A stretch of 8,062 nt of DNA from assembly GCA_018609935.1 (NCBI GenBank), contig JAHENH010000080.1, forward strand, positions 1 to 8,062, given 5' to 3'. The position numbers and the translations under genes were made by a program. Shown piece after piece: positions 1 through 6,667 of the stretch (the stretch's first letter is position 1; the number at the start of each line of letters is the position of its first letter). This DNA is from Halobacteriales archaeon (GTDB taxonomy: Archaea; Halobacteriota; Halobacteria; Halorutilales; JAHENH01). The notes beneath the pieces are model-generated. The model was not told where the DNA came from. It saw nothing but the letters and a program-made list of their open reading frames with translations, and did not search any database.

Positions 1-2
1 AT

Positions 3-986
3 TTAGCATAAAATATCTTTAATATCTGCCTTTTTACTTTTTTCACCAATATAATAAACTACTCTTCTTCTTGAACGAGGTCCTGCTAAACTATAACTAT
101 CTATCCTAAGGAATTTATTGTATAGATGATCTTTAGGTACTCTTATACTCTCTCTATTTTCTATAAGGTCTCTCTTCTTACCTACGGATACAGATCCCTT
201 TTTATATTCATCCACTAATGATCTTAATTCACTATATCTACCACTATATATATATAATTGAATATTATTTTTCAACTCCATTATATTATAGGGAGATCTA
301 TGTTTTCTATGGACCAATGTTATGTTATTTATATCATCCTCTTTCCAATTAGGGTCTTTGAGCCTTTTCATTATCTCTTTATGAGTTAAGACATTGTATA
401 TTGTCCTCTCGAACCAGAAATAATATGGATCATAGAACATATTATTAAATAGTTCCTCCGAAGAAAAAGATACTTCTTGCTGTCTTTCTCTTATTCCTAA
501 AGGTTTCATAAAAGAAGCCAGCCATATAGAGTCCATTATCAATTCTTTTTCTTCTTCCTCTGTTATATCTCTCTCTTGATCATAAATATAATGATTCTTC
601 AAAGCCTTAAATGCTTTTGCGTGAGATGACGTAAACCCTATATAATAAGGGGAGTGCATAGTTCTTATTAGGGAATACACTAGCAGCCAATATCTATCAT
701 ATTCTATACCTTCAGGCTTATCCATCTGAATGATATTTTTTATTTTGATCTTAGACCCCGGTGAGAGTTCCATATTTAGACCGGTAGCTGTTTTCAGATC
801 CACAAAGTCCAACTTATTAATATCGCTAAGGAACTTTGTATTTATATTGTAGTTAGATGGTATGAGAACTTTTAATCTCTTTATCTTTCGATTGGTTATG
901 AATAATGTCTCAGCACAATCATTTTCCAAATAACTAGACCCTCCATCCTCATATTCCATCATTATGTGACTTCTATTGTTGTTCAT
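3..986 (-). CDS. Unidentified 327-aa phage protein downstream of the polymerase
   Basis: I do not recognise this protein. It is complete, ending in TAA at the window edge. It is rich in aromatic and charged residues: an aromatic patch lies near residues 185-192 (DPYYFWFE), an acidic run at 142-147 and a basic cluster at 305-308 (SRRR). No signal peptide, membrane segment or catalytic motif is visible, so it is probably cytoplasmic. The first ATG lies inside the preceding gene (14-nt overlap) with GAAGG directly against it, which is too close for a normal Shine-Dalgarno site. ATG codons at residues 9 and 10, just after the upstream stop, are credible alternative starts and would give about 318 aa. 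Its position after the polymerase and the 296-aa protein suggests the same transcript and possibly a replication-related role, which is inference only. Confidence 0.85.
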   Translation of the reverse strand: MNNNRSHIMMEYEDGGSSYLENDCAETLFITNRKIKRLKVLIPSNYNINTKFLSDINKLDFVDLKTATGLNMELSPGSKIKIKNIIQMDKPEGIEYDRYWLLVYSLIRTMHSPYYIGFTSSHAKAFKALKNHYIYDQERDITEEEEKELIMDSIWLASFMKPLGIRERQQEVSFSSEELFNNMFYDPYYFWFERTIYNVLTHKEIMKRLKDPNWKEDDINNITLVHRKHRSPYNIMELKNNIQLYIYSGRYSELRSLVDEYKKGSVSVGKKRDLIENRESIRVPKDHLYNKFLRIDSYSLAGPRSRRRVVYYIGEKSKKADIKDILC

Positions 987-1863
987 CCTTCTTTACTTTT
1001 AGATTTTTTATATCTGTATATATTTCTTTATTATCATGTTTTATCTTTACCATTGTCTTCCCCGGTATCAGATCTGTTTTACGTTCCAATATCTTCACCT
1101 CTTTTCCCTTTACCAGTCCTTGTTTACCTTCATCTTTTAATATCTTGGCTTTATTACTTTTTCTCCTTTTTCTCTTTTTATTTTCTGAAGACCCATCATT
1201 ACTTTCCATACAAGATATTATTATCCTTACAGTATCCATTTCAAAAGTACTAAGACCAGAGTCTCTTAGAAAATCACCATCCACATTAGTTTGAGTAGAA
1301 AGTAAAAAGTCCATAAAGGTTAATGCTGTATCTTGAAATCTATAACTTGTTGCATCCTCTATATCCCTTGTTACTGTTGAAGTTATAATAGATCGACATT
1401 GTTTTACATGAATGAACATATCATTTAGCCTAAGATCAATATCAAGACGAAATATATCTATATCTATAAAAGGGAATAATAGACCAACTTCTGAAGATGT
1501 TATCAGTAAGGATACATTACATAACTCGGCATTAGTTAGATATGATATTTCACTAAACTCAAGTTCATTATAATCTAAAGCATCTTTATATATTAATTTT
1601 ATGTGATCAGAACCGTATTTATCCAGTAATAAGTGTACTTTATTTAATATTCCATTCTTATAATAATGCATACGATCTATTAATTCCCTAGGGACTAAAG
1701 TATCTGTATTCAATACGATACCCGGATCATCTGATGATCCTTCTTCCGGAGAGCTGATACATTCAGCTGTACCACTACTTGTTACTCTTTCTATTTTTAA
1801 TCTAAAGCATTCATGATCATCCAATAATCCGAACACTGTTTCACCTTGTTTTATATTTCTCAT
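973..1863 (-). CDS. Unidentified 296-aa protein with SH3-like ends and a basic linker
   Basis: No family is recognised. Residues 1-55 read as short beta strands with a G-x-x-V start (KQGETVFGLL), like a small beta barrel. The middle (about 60-225) is mixed and ends in a helical stretch. A very basic linker follows at about 229-240 (KKRKRRKSNKAK), which could contact nucleic acid. The last 45 residues (about 250-290) have an SH3/KOW-like strand pattern: VKGKEVKIL, then GKTMVKIKHDNKEIYTDIK. The start is supported by AAGGA three bases upstream, one of the few Shine-Dalgarno-like sites here. It lies 9 nt after the polymerase stop, so it is probably co-transcribed with it. A DNA- or RNA-binding replication accessory is plausible from the basic linker and context, but the sequence does not prove it. 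It ends in TAG. Confidence 0.88.
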   Translation of the reverse strand: MRNIKQGETVFGLLDDHECFRLKIERVTSSGTAECISSPEEGSSDDPGIVLNTDTLVPRELIDRMHYYKNGILNKVHLLLDKYGSDHIKLIYKDALDYNELEFSEISYLTNAELCNVSLLITSSEVGLLFPFIDIDIFRLDIDLRLNDMFIHVKQCRSIITSTVTRDIEDATSYRFQDTALTFMDFLLSTQTNVDGDFLRDSGLSTFEMDTVRIIISCMESNDGSSENKKRKRRKSNKAKILKDEGKQGLVKGKEVKILERKTDLIPGKTMVKIKHDNKEIYTDIKNLKVKKDEQQ

Positions 1864-1872
1864 TTCCTTGTT

Positions 1873-3711
1873 TTATTTATTCCAGTATTCATTAATGGAA
1901 CATCCTGCTTCTATGGGAACATTTTTTATTACCGTCTTTGCAGAATCCACCATTATTTCTTCTAATTTCTCTTTCCACTCTTCAGCTATATCTTCTCTAC
2001 ATTCTGTCTGAATCTCATCGTATATAGAGAGTAAGATATTCACATCTAAGTTATTCTCTTCTATATACTTCTGAGTATTTATCAATGCCTCTTTTATTAT
2101 ATCAGCATTGGTTCCTTGTATGGGAGTATTCTTAGATGCTCTCTCTATGGTCCCTTTATACTTATGAGGTTCTTTCTTCATCTTTTCCCATTCCGGGAAC
2201 CATCTTATTCTTCCATAGGGGGGAGCTGTCTTTATATAACCTCTTTTCAATCCCTTCTTAGATAACTTATCCAAAAACTCTCTTACTTTAGGGACTTTTT
2301 GGAAGAATCTATCTATAACTTCTTCGGCTTTTTCTGTATTTACTCCCATGGTATCGGCAAGCTTATATTCTGTCATACCATAAGCTAATCCGAAATTTAT
2401 ATTCTTCTGAATATCCCTATAGGTTTTGGTCTTGTTCATAGGAAATTCATCCCTTACATTATCTATAGGAATATCAAAGGTCATACTACATAATACACTG
2501 TGTAGATCTTCATTATTTTTAAAAGATCTGACCCATGTAGGATCCCCGGAAAATTCAGCTATGATTCTCAGCTCCATTGAGGAATAGTCTCCTCCCACTA
2601 TCTTGTATCCCTCTTTGGGAATAAAAGCCGATCTTATTTTAGATCCTTGCTCTCCTCCTGAGGGAATCTGAAGTAAATTAGGATCTTTACAGGATATTCT
2701 TCCTGTTCTGAGTATCTGATTATATTCGGGATGTATTCTTCTTGTTTTAGGATTTATCTTTTTTATCAGATTATTTCCAAAGGAACTGGCTAACTTATCC
2801 TGAATGGAATATTCTTTTAGCTTTCCTATCAATTCATGTTCATCTCTATTAGCTGATAAGAATCTATCTCCTACCGTATCAGTATTAAATCCCAGTTCTT
2901 TTATTATCTCTAATTTTTGTTTATTAGATGACCAGTTTATCCCTAGATCTATATCATTTGTAAATAAATTATGTTGAGATAATCTTTTAAATCTCTTTAG
3001 CTTATCATCATTTTTTACAATATCATTAAGCTCTTCTTCGATCTTATTTTTTTCCTCAATAACTTCCTCTCCTACCTTCTTTATAAGCTCATCGTTTATT
3101 CCTACTCCATTATATTCCATATAGGAGAATGTTTTAGTGACTTCATTCTCTTGGTTCACTACATTGTGAAGATCATACTTTTCCACTTTCTCCATTTGGA
3201 ATTCTCTTATCTTATGAATGAATTCCACATCCTTAGCGGAATATCTTATAACCTCATTAGTAAGTCCATCTATGTGGATCTTATTCCTGATCTCTTTATC
3301 CATAGATTCATTTAAATATCTATAACATAGATCCTTTAATGAGTTCTTTATCTTTAGTCCCCCATTTATGACCTTTTCACTTAGAAAAGTATCATAGATA
3401 TTATTGACCTTTATACCTTCAGAATAGAGAAATTTAAGATCGAATTTAGCATTGTGCAATACAAATAAAGTATCACCATAGAATATAGAACTTATATCAT
3501 GTATATTATTTCTATCCACAACGAACTGATCTTTTTCATCCCCTATCTGAACACAAAGAATTTCATTGTCTATAGGATTTAATCCTGTGGTCTCTGTGTC
3601 CAGATTTACTATTTCCTTATCCTGTATCCACTCTTTAACTTCAGAAGACTCTCCCTTTATTATATCCTCATCCAGCTCTTCTTTATTATTACTGCCTATG
3701 AAATATATCAT
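1873..3711 (-). CDS. Family A DNA polymerase with 3'-5' exonuclease (Klenow-like)
   Basis: This replicative DNA polymerase extends primed DNA and proofreads. At 612 aa it is close to the Klenow fragment in size and has no 5' nuclease domain. The exonuclease domain (about 30-170) has all expected acidic residues: D38 and E40 (NLDTETTGL), D91 (HNAKFDLKFL) and Y157/D161 (YSAKD). The polymerase domain has TGRISCKDPNLLQIP (336-350), motif A with D375 and E380 (GGDYSSMELRI), and motif B with R432, K436, F440 and Y444 (QKNINFGLAYG). These match R754, K758, F762 and Y766 of E. coli Pol I. Motif C carries D565 and E566, but as IYDEIQ: Tyr564 replaces the usual His. Phe at the 762 position favours deoxynucleotides and has been linked to lytic phages. 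The start overlaps the upstream stop as ATGA, indicating translational coupling to the paralogue array. Confidence 0.98.
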   Translation of the reverse strand: MIYFIGSNNKEELDEDIIKGESSEVKEWIQDKEIVNLDTETTGLNPIDNEILCVQIGDEKDQFVVDRNNIHDISSIFYGDTLFVLHNAKFDLKFLYSEGIKVNNIYDTFLSEKVINGGLKIKNSLKDLCYRYLNESMDKEIRNKIHIDGLTNEVIRYSAKDVEFIHKIREFQMEKVEKYDLHNVVNQENEVTKTFSYMEYNGVGINDELIKKVGEEVIEEKNKIEEELNDIVKNDDKLKRFKRLSQHNLFTNDIDLGINWSSNKQKLEIIKELGFNTDTVGDRFLSANRDEHELIGKLKEYSIQDKLASSFGNNLIKKINPKTRRIHPEYNQILRTGRISCKDPNLLQIPSGGEQGSKIRSAFIPKEGYKIVGGDYSSMELRIIAEFSGDPTWVRSFKNNEDLHSVLCSMTFDIPIDNVRDEFPMNKTKTYRDIQKNINFGLAYGMTEYKLADTMGVNTEKAEEVIDRFFQKVPKVREFLDKLSKKGLKRGYIKTAPPYGRIRWFPEWEKMKKEPHKYKGTIERASKNTPIQGTNADIIKEALINTQKYIEENNLDVNILLSIYDEIQTECREDIAEEWKEKLEEIMVDSAKTVIKNVPIEAGCSINEYWNK

Positions 3712-4268
3712 TCTTTAAATAATTTACCATCTTTTATCACTACTTTATCCAAATCATCTACAGAAACATCTTCTTTATTTATCTCTTTTGTGCCTTTATT
3801 TTCCTTTTTATCTTCATCCGATAGAATATCCACGAATAGTAAAATATTTGTCCCGGAATAAACGTCGGTAACTGGTTCATTCATTCTATTCCATAATGTT
3901 TCACCTACTACTGTCTCTCCTATCTCTAACGATCTAAAATCATGAACAACTACGAATTCTCTATTTCTTTCATCTCTTATCTTTGAATGTAATTCTCGTT
4001 TATTTATCCTGGGCTTATGAATAATATTATGATGATCTAATAGATCTGACTTATATATAAAAAAATATCTATAATCTAAGGATATTGAAGGACTTATGAT
4101 CCTTACATCATTATGAGACATACCCATGTTTTCGTCTAATATAAAGACCCCTCCTTGAAGTATTGTACCTACTATATTGTTTTGTCTATATGCAGAATAA
4201 TCATATACAGGTATATTTCTGGTCGCTTCTATTATAGTTCCTTTTTCATCATTACTACTTACTGTCAT
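3708..4268 (-). CDS. Tandem paralogue 4 of 4, tail-motif family (186 aa)
   Basis: Last of four related, unrecognised proteins. It begins with the family's N-terminal GTII (10-13), has a beta-rich core, and ends with the shared tail at 167-186 (EDVSVDDLDKVVIKDGKLF). It pairs most closely with the neighbour at 4297-4893: both have an IL-x-E-x-M-x-x-x-H-[ND]-D-[IV] segment (43-55 here), a K-S-[DE]-L-L-D segment (73-78) and NIL-[LF]-[FY]-VDI (141-148). A Lys/Glu/Asn-rich linker (about 150-166) separates core and tail. No membrane segment or catalytic motif is visible. Its stop overlaps the polymerase start (ATGA), so its translation probably feeds polymerase synthesis. Its own start is 28 nt past the previous stop, but it forms an ATGA overlap with an out-of-frame tail remnant. 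A role beside the polymerase is inferred from position only. Confidence 0.88.
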   Translation of the reverse strand: MTVSSNDEKGTIIEATRNIPVYDYSAYRQNNIVGTILQGGVFILDENMGMSHNDVRIISPSISLDYRYFFIYKSDLLDHHNIIHKPRINKRELHSKIRDERNREFVVVHDFRSLEIGETVVGETLWNRMNEPVTDVYSGTNILLFVDILSDEDKKENKGTKEINKEDVSVDDLDKVVIKDGKLFKE

Positions 4269-4303
4269 ATCTTGAATATTTTATCATTTTCTATAGTTAA
4301 ACT
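4265..4303 (-). other. Out-of-frame second copy of the paralogue tail
   Basis: Read in the -1 frame relative to the gene ending at 4297, this stretch encodes SLTIENDKIFKI and then TGA. It closely resembles the family tail (compare ITIKDNKIYLK and IQIKNNKIFKE). The TGA overlaps the next gene's ATG as ATGA, exactly as at other junctions in this block. It begins at the last base of an A6 run (4303-4308). It is either a real extension reached by -1 slippage, the end of a frame broken by a recent homopolymer indel, or a remnant of a lost copy. The frame is closed by TAA just upstream, so it cannot be a separate gene. Confidence 0.6.
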
Positions 4304-4893
4304 TTTTTATATATCTTATTATCCTTTATATATATTTTATCCAGATCATCAACAGATACATCCTTTTTATCTACCTCATTATCACTTTTATTATTTTCTT
4401 TATTAGAATAATTATCTATATCTACATAGAATAGAATATTTAGTCCATACTTACTTTCCCGATCAAACATTTGATCTTCAATAACTTTTCTACTTACTAT
4501 ATCTCCTACATCAAACCATTTATGATCATCATGCGGCTTAAAGGGATATATAACTTTGAACTTATCCAATTCTAAATTAACAGGATAACCAGAACTTAAA
4601 TTTCCCAATTGATAATGTATATCTTCCCTACTCACTGTCCTTTCATATATTATATCTGGTGAAGTGATGGAATCGAGTAATTCACTCTTTAACAAGAATT
4701 TTTGTTCTTCATTTATAATAACTTCTATATCATCATGAGTTGAATTCATATCCTCTTTTAGGATCATATAACATATAGGATTTGTAAATTCCGGTTGTTC
4801 ATTTTCTTCTACCTCATTTATAGGCGCATTATATACTCTTAACTTTATTTCTGTTCTTATTATTGTTCCTGCTTTAGTATTTCTATTAACCAT
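4297..4893 (-). CDS. Tandem paralogue 3 of 4, tail-motif family (198 aa)
   Basis: Unrecognised protein of the local four-member family. It has GTII at 9-12, a core segment FKVIYPF (112-118) followed by VGDIVSR (129-135), matching the FPF...PGDIV segments of the two upstream copies, then NILFYVDI (152-159) shared with the next copy. A Lys/Asn/Glu linker leads to the tail at 178-197 (KDVSVDDLDKIYIKDNKIYK). The start overlaps the previous gene by 8 nt and is preceded by ATTTAAAGAAA, with no clear Shine-Dalgarno site. The frame stops directly after an A6 run (KKV, then TAA). A -1 shift on that run would add a second tail-like unit and give about 209 aa. This is the only member whose 3' end does not overlap its downstream neighbour, so the annotated end may be an indel product or one of two programmed products. 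Confidence 0.87.
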   Translation of the reverse strand: MVNRNTKAGTIIRTEIKLRVYNAPINEVEENEQPEFTNPICYMILKEDMNSTHDDIEVIINEEQKFLLKSELLDSITSPDIIYERTVSREDIHYQLGNLSSGYPVNLELDKFKVIYPFKPHDDHKWFDVGDIVSRKVIEDQMFDRESKYGLNILFYVDIDNYSNKENNKSDNEVDKKDVSVDDLDKIYIKDNKIYKKV

Positions 4894-5437
4894 TTTCTTT
4901 AAATATTTTGTTATTCTTTATTTGGATCTTATCCAGATCATCAATACTTAATTCCTCTTTACTTATTTCTTTCTTTTCTCCTTTAGATATTTCTTTATTA
5001 TATTCTTTATATAAATTTTTTATTACATCAGGATCATGGTATTCCAATAGATCTAAATGATCTAGGAAATCATACGGAGAAGGGAGCTCTCTTACATTTA
5101 CTATATCTCCCGGATATTTATCTCTAAAGGGAAATATTACCAATAGATCATGATCGTAAGTTATACTTCTCTTAATAATTCCTCTATTGCTTTTTTGAGA
5201 TGTCAGTTCTTTGGAACCTATTAAGTCTTCTTTAAGTACTAAAGGATTATAGTCGTATTCCATTTCTTCTATCCTTGTATAATTATTATCAGTGTCCAAA
5301 ACATGAGGTCTTTTAATAAGGATAATTTGTCCTTTTTTTATCTTTTTATCTACATCTATCGAATTATGGAAACTAGTAATATCTTTAGTTAATACTAATA
5401 CCGTTCCTGGTTTTAGATCTTCTTTAAATTCTATCAT
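4886..5437 (-). CDS. Tandem paralogue 2 of 4, tail-motif family (183 aa)
   Basis: Unrecognised protein of the local four-member family. It begins MIEFKEDLKPGTVLVLTKDI, close to the first copy (EDIKRGTVIKLMKDV). A strand-like segment KKGQIILI (35-42) follows, then VLKEDL (67-72) and a core LLVIFPFRDKYPGDIV (98-113) nearly matching the first copy. The tail (162-180) reads ELSIDDLDKIQIKNNKIFK, with three extra residues ENG. The repeated G-[TDQ]-[IV]-x-x strand starts suggest small beta barrels, but no known fold can be assigned from motifs. The start forms an ATGA overlap with the preceding gene and has A-rich sequence upstream instead of a Shine-Dalgarno site. The stop region overlaps the next start by 8 nt. 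Copies 1 and 2 form one sub-pair, and copies 3 and 4 another. Confidence 0.88.
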   Translation of the reverse strand: MIEFKEDLKPGTVLVLTKDITSFHNSIDVDKKIKKGQIILIKRPHVLDTDNNYTRIEEMEYDYNPLVLKEDLIGSKELTSQKSNRGIIKRSITYDHDLLVIFPFRDKYPGDIVNVRELPSPYDFLDHLDLLEYHDPDVIKNLYKEYNKEISKGEKKEISKEELSIDDLDKIQIKNNKIFKENG

Positions 5438-5955
5438 TTTAAGTATATTTTATTATCTTTTATGGTTATTTTATCTATATCATCTACAGACAGATCCTTT
5501 TTATTTATCTCCTTAGCTTCTTTTTTATATTCTTTATCTATATTATTATTATCAAATATAAACTTTAATTGATAAGAACTATGAGATCGAGGATTATCTA
5601 AGTAAGCCGTATAATCTTTTATACGATTATCTATATCCCTACTTACTATATCTCCTGGATAATACTCTAAAAAAGGGAATATGACCATTAAGTCTACACC
5701 TCCCCCTACTCTACCAAAGATATTATCTTCAGTTGAATGTCTTTTAATAATTTCTCTAGACCCTTTTAGATCTTCCGGATTTATTAAGAAATAAGAGTTT
5801 TTAGACATAGATTTAATGGGTATAGAATATTCAGGATAAGCTGTTAATAACAATATATCTCCTTTTTCTAGTTTGGTTTTACTGACCCTAGAATAAACAT
5901 CCTTCATCAGTTTTATTACGGTTCCTCTTTTTATGTCTTCAATACTGTTTATCAT
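5434..5955 (-). CDS. Tandem paralogue 1 of 4, tail-motif family (173 aa)
   Basis: First and shortest of the four related, unrecognised proteins. Segments in order: DIKRGTVIKLMKDV (7-20), LEKGDILLLT (29-38), FLINPEDLKGSREIIKR (56-72), LMVIFPFLEYYPGDIVSR (89-106), a Lys/Glu linker (141-153) and the tail at 154-173 (DLSVDDIDKITIKDNKIY). The alternating hydrophobic pattern with G-D-I-[LV] turns suggests an all-beta core. No signal peptide or membrane segment is visible, so it is probably cytoplasmic. The start is 11 nt after the 53-aa gene and is preceded by AAAATATAATAAA, without a Shine-Dalgarno motif. Its stop overlaps the next ATG (ATGA). The DNA encoding the conserved tail also serves as the translation-start region of the next gene, which may help preserve its sequence. 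Confidence 0.88.
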   Translation of the reverse strand: MINSIEDIKRGTVIKLMKDVYSRVSKTKLEKGDILLLTAYPEYSIPIKSMSKNSYFLINPEDLKGSREIIKRHSTEDNIFGRVGGGVDLMVIFPFLEYYPGDIVSRDIDNRIKDYTAYLDNPRSHSSYQLKFIFDNNNIDKEYKKEAKEINKKDLSVDDIDKITIKDNKIYLK

Positions 5956-5966
5956 TTTATTATATT

Positions 5967-6128
5967 TTAATTCAGATATAATTTAAAGTATATCACTTCA
6001 TTGAATATAGTGTTACTGTTATTGACCTTATTATCCAGTCTTTTCTTCTCTTTTTTATTAGGGGAGAACACTATGTACTCCCCTATTTGAAACCCCTTTA
6101 TAGGAGCTAATTTAATACTTTTTTCCAT
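5967..6128 (-). CDS. Small 53-aa protein filling the 5956-6127 gap
   Basis: A 53-codon frame runs from an ATG that overlaps the previous gene's TAA (TAATG) to a TAA 11 nt before the first paralogue. Without it, about 170 nt of this tightly packed cluster would be empty. The protein starts MEKSIKLAPIKGFQIGEYIV and contains a basic stretch at about 25-30 (KKEKKR). The segment KGFQIGEYIVFSP loosely recalls the EKGDILLLT strand of the paralogues, so it might be a truncated relative, but this is weak. No Shine-Dalgarno site is evident; re-initiation from the overlapping stop is the likely route. An 8-bp GC-rich inverted repeat lies inside it. The function is unknown, and the call rests on packing and frame length. 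Confidence 0.6.
   Translation of the reverse strand: MEKSIKLAPIKGFQIGEYIVFSPNKKEKKRLDNKVNNSNTIFNEVIYFKLYLN
6059..6085 (-). repeat. GC-rich inverted repeat (8-bp perfect stem)
   Basis: TAGGGGAG at 6059-6066 is the exact inverse complement of CTCCCCTA at 6078-6085, with an 11-nt spacer. After one mismatch, two more inner pairs (AC/GT) can form around a 5-nt loop. On the transcribed minus strand no U-tract follows; the sequence runs into AATAAAAAAGAG, so this is not a normal intrinsic terminator. A nearby AAGGGG further 5' on the same RNA could compete for the CCCCT arm. It sits inside the 53-aa frame and could be an RNA hairpin affecting the downstream genes, or simply coding sequence. Confidence 0.45.
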
Positions 6129-6367
6129 TAGAAATAAAGATCTTTATCGTTATCATTTTCTTCTTCTCTATCTTCCACTCTTTGTACTCTATTGACTTTA
6201 TCCACAGGTATTGCCCATGTAAGAGATAGTCCGTTCTCTTTCCAATAAGAGTAGAAGCTCATCATACCCTCTTTAAATTCAGGGTCTTTATATGCTATTA
6301 CCGTGTATTTCTTACCATCCACGGTATATACTACATATAATTTCTTTTCATTTATATATTCATTCAT
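6128..6367 (-). CDS. Unidentified 79-aa protein with acidic tail
   Basis: I do not recognise this protein. Its N-terminal half is strand-like (KKLYVVYTVDGKKYTVIAY, residues 8-26), followed by a short helical or aromatic part containing MMSFYSYW (about 35-42). A charged C-terminus is dominated by Glu and Asp (EDREEENDNDKD). Small beta-rich cores with acidic tails occur in DNA-mimic and single-strand-binding proteins, but nothing specific supports either role here. There is no membrane segment. The start lies 1 nt after the previous stop (TAA-A-ATG), and its own TAA overlaps the start of the 53-aa gene, so it is probably co-translated with both neighbours. No Shine-Dalgarno site is visible upstream (GAGTTTTTAAA). 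Confidence 0.8.
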   Translation of the reverse strand: MNEYINEKKLYVVYTVDGKKYTVIAYKDPEFKEGMMSFYSYWKENGLSLTWAIPVDKVNRVQRVEDREEENDNDKDLYF

Positions 6368-6368
6368 T

Positions 6369-6623
6369 TTAAAAACTCAATTTATCATTAAAGACAGATT
6401 CTTCACTTAGAAGATCTGTATCTATTCCTTCTTCTTCCATATCCTCTATAGCTTTTTTCTTTGCTTCTGTTAGACTTTCTTGTCTCATGATGTACTTAGA
6501 CATCACTGCTTGTTTATATTCCTTCTCAGCTTCTAAATAAGCCTTCTCTTGTTTTAATTCTATTTGACTTTCTGCCCACAATTTAGGTGGTTCTATCGTA
6601 AATATTTTTTCTTCATCTTTCAT
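6369..6623 (-). CDS. Unidentified 84-aa, mostly helical protein
   Basis: No family is recognised. After about 14 residues (IFTIEPPKLW), residues 17-66 are strongly helical and charged (KQEKAYLEAEKEYKQAV, then EAKKKAIEDMEEE), a likely coiled coil or long amphipathic helix. The C-terminus is short and polar. No membrane segment is present. The chosen ATG is preceded by AAAAATCAATAATT with no Shine-Dalgarno site. The same reading frame continues upstream for 11 codons to an ATG that overlaps the previous gene's stop (6671), broken by a single TAA at 6636-6638. The original N-terminus may therefore have been longer. It lies after the two membrane-protein genes and 1 nt before the 79-aa gene. Confidence 0.78.
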   Translation of the reverse strand: MKDEEKIFTIEPPKLWAESQIELKQEKAYLEAEKEYKQAVMSKYIMRQESLTEAKKKAIEDMEEEGIDTDLLSEESVFNDKLSF

Positions 6624-6667
6624 AATTATTGATTTTTATTCGTTTATATTATTTAATATTCTCTTTG

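Noticed and set aside
966..1253. Plus-strand 95-codon open frame
   Set aside because: It lies opposite the 296-aa gene, and its Leu/Tyr/Phe/Ser-rich composition is what pyrimidine-rich antisense sequence yields. Nothing else supports plus-strand genes.
4155..4406. Plus-strand 83-codon open frame with hydrophobic composition
   Set aside because: Antisense to two paralogues with conserved frames. The Tyr/Ile/Phe bias reflects AT-rich antisense sequence, not a membrane protein.
6059..6085. Intrinsic terminator
   Set aside because: The stem is good, but no U-tract follows on the transcribed strand and the genes continue co-directionally just beyond it.
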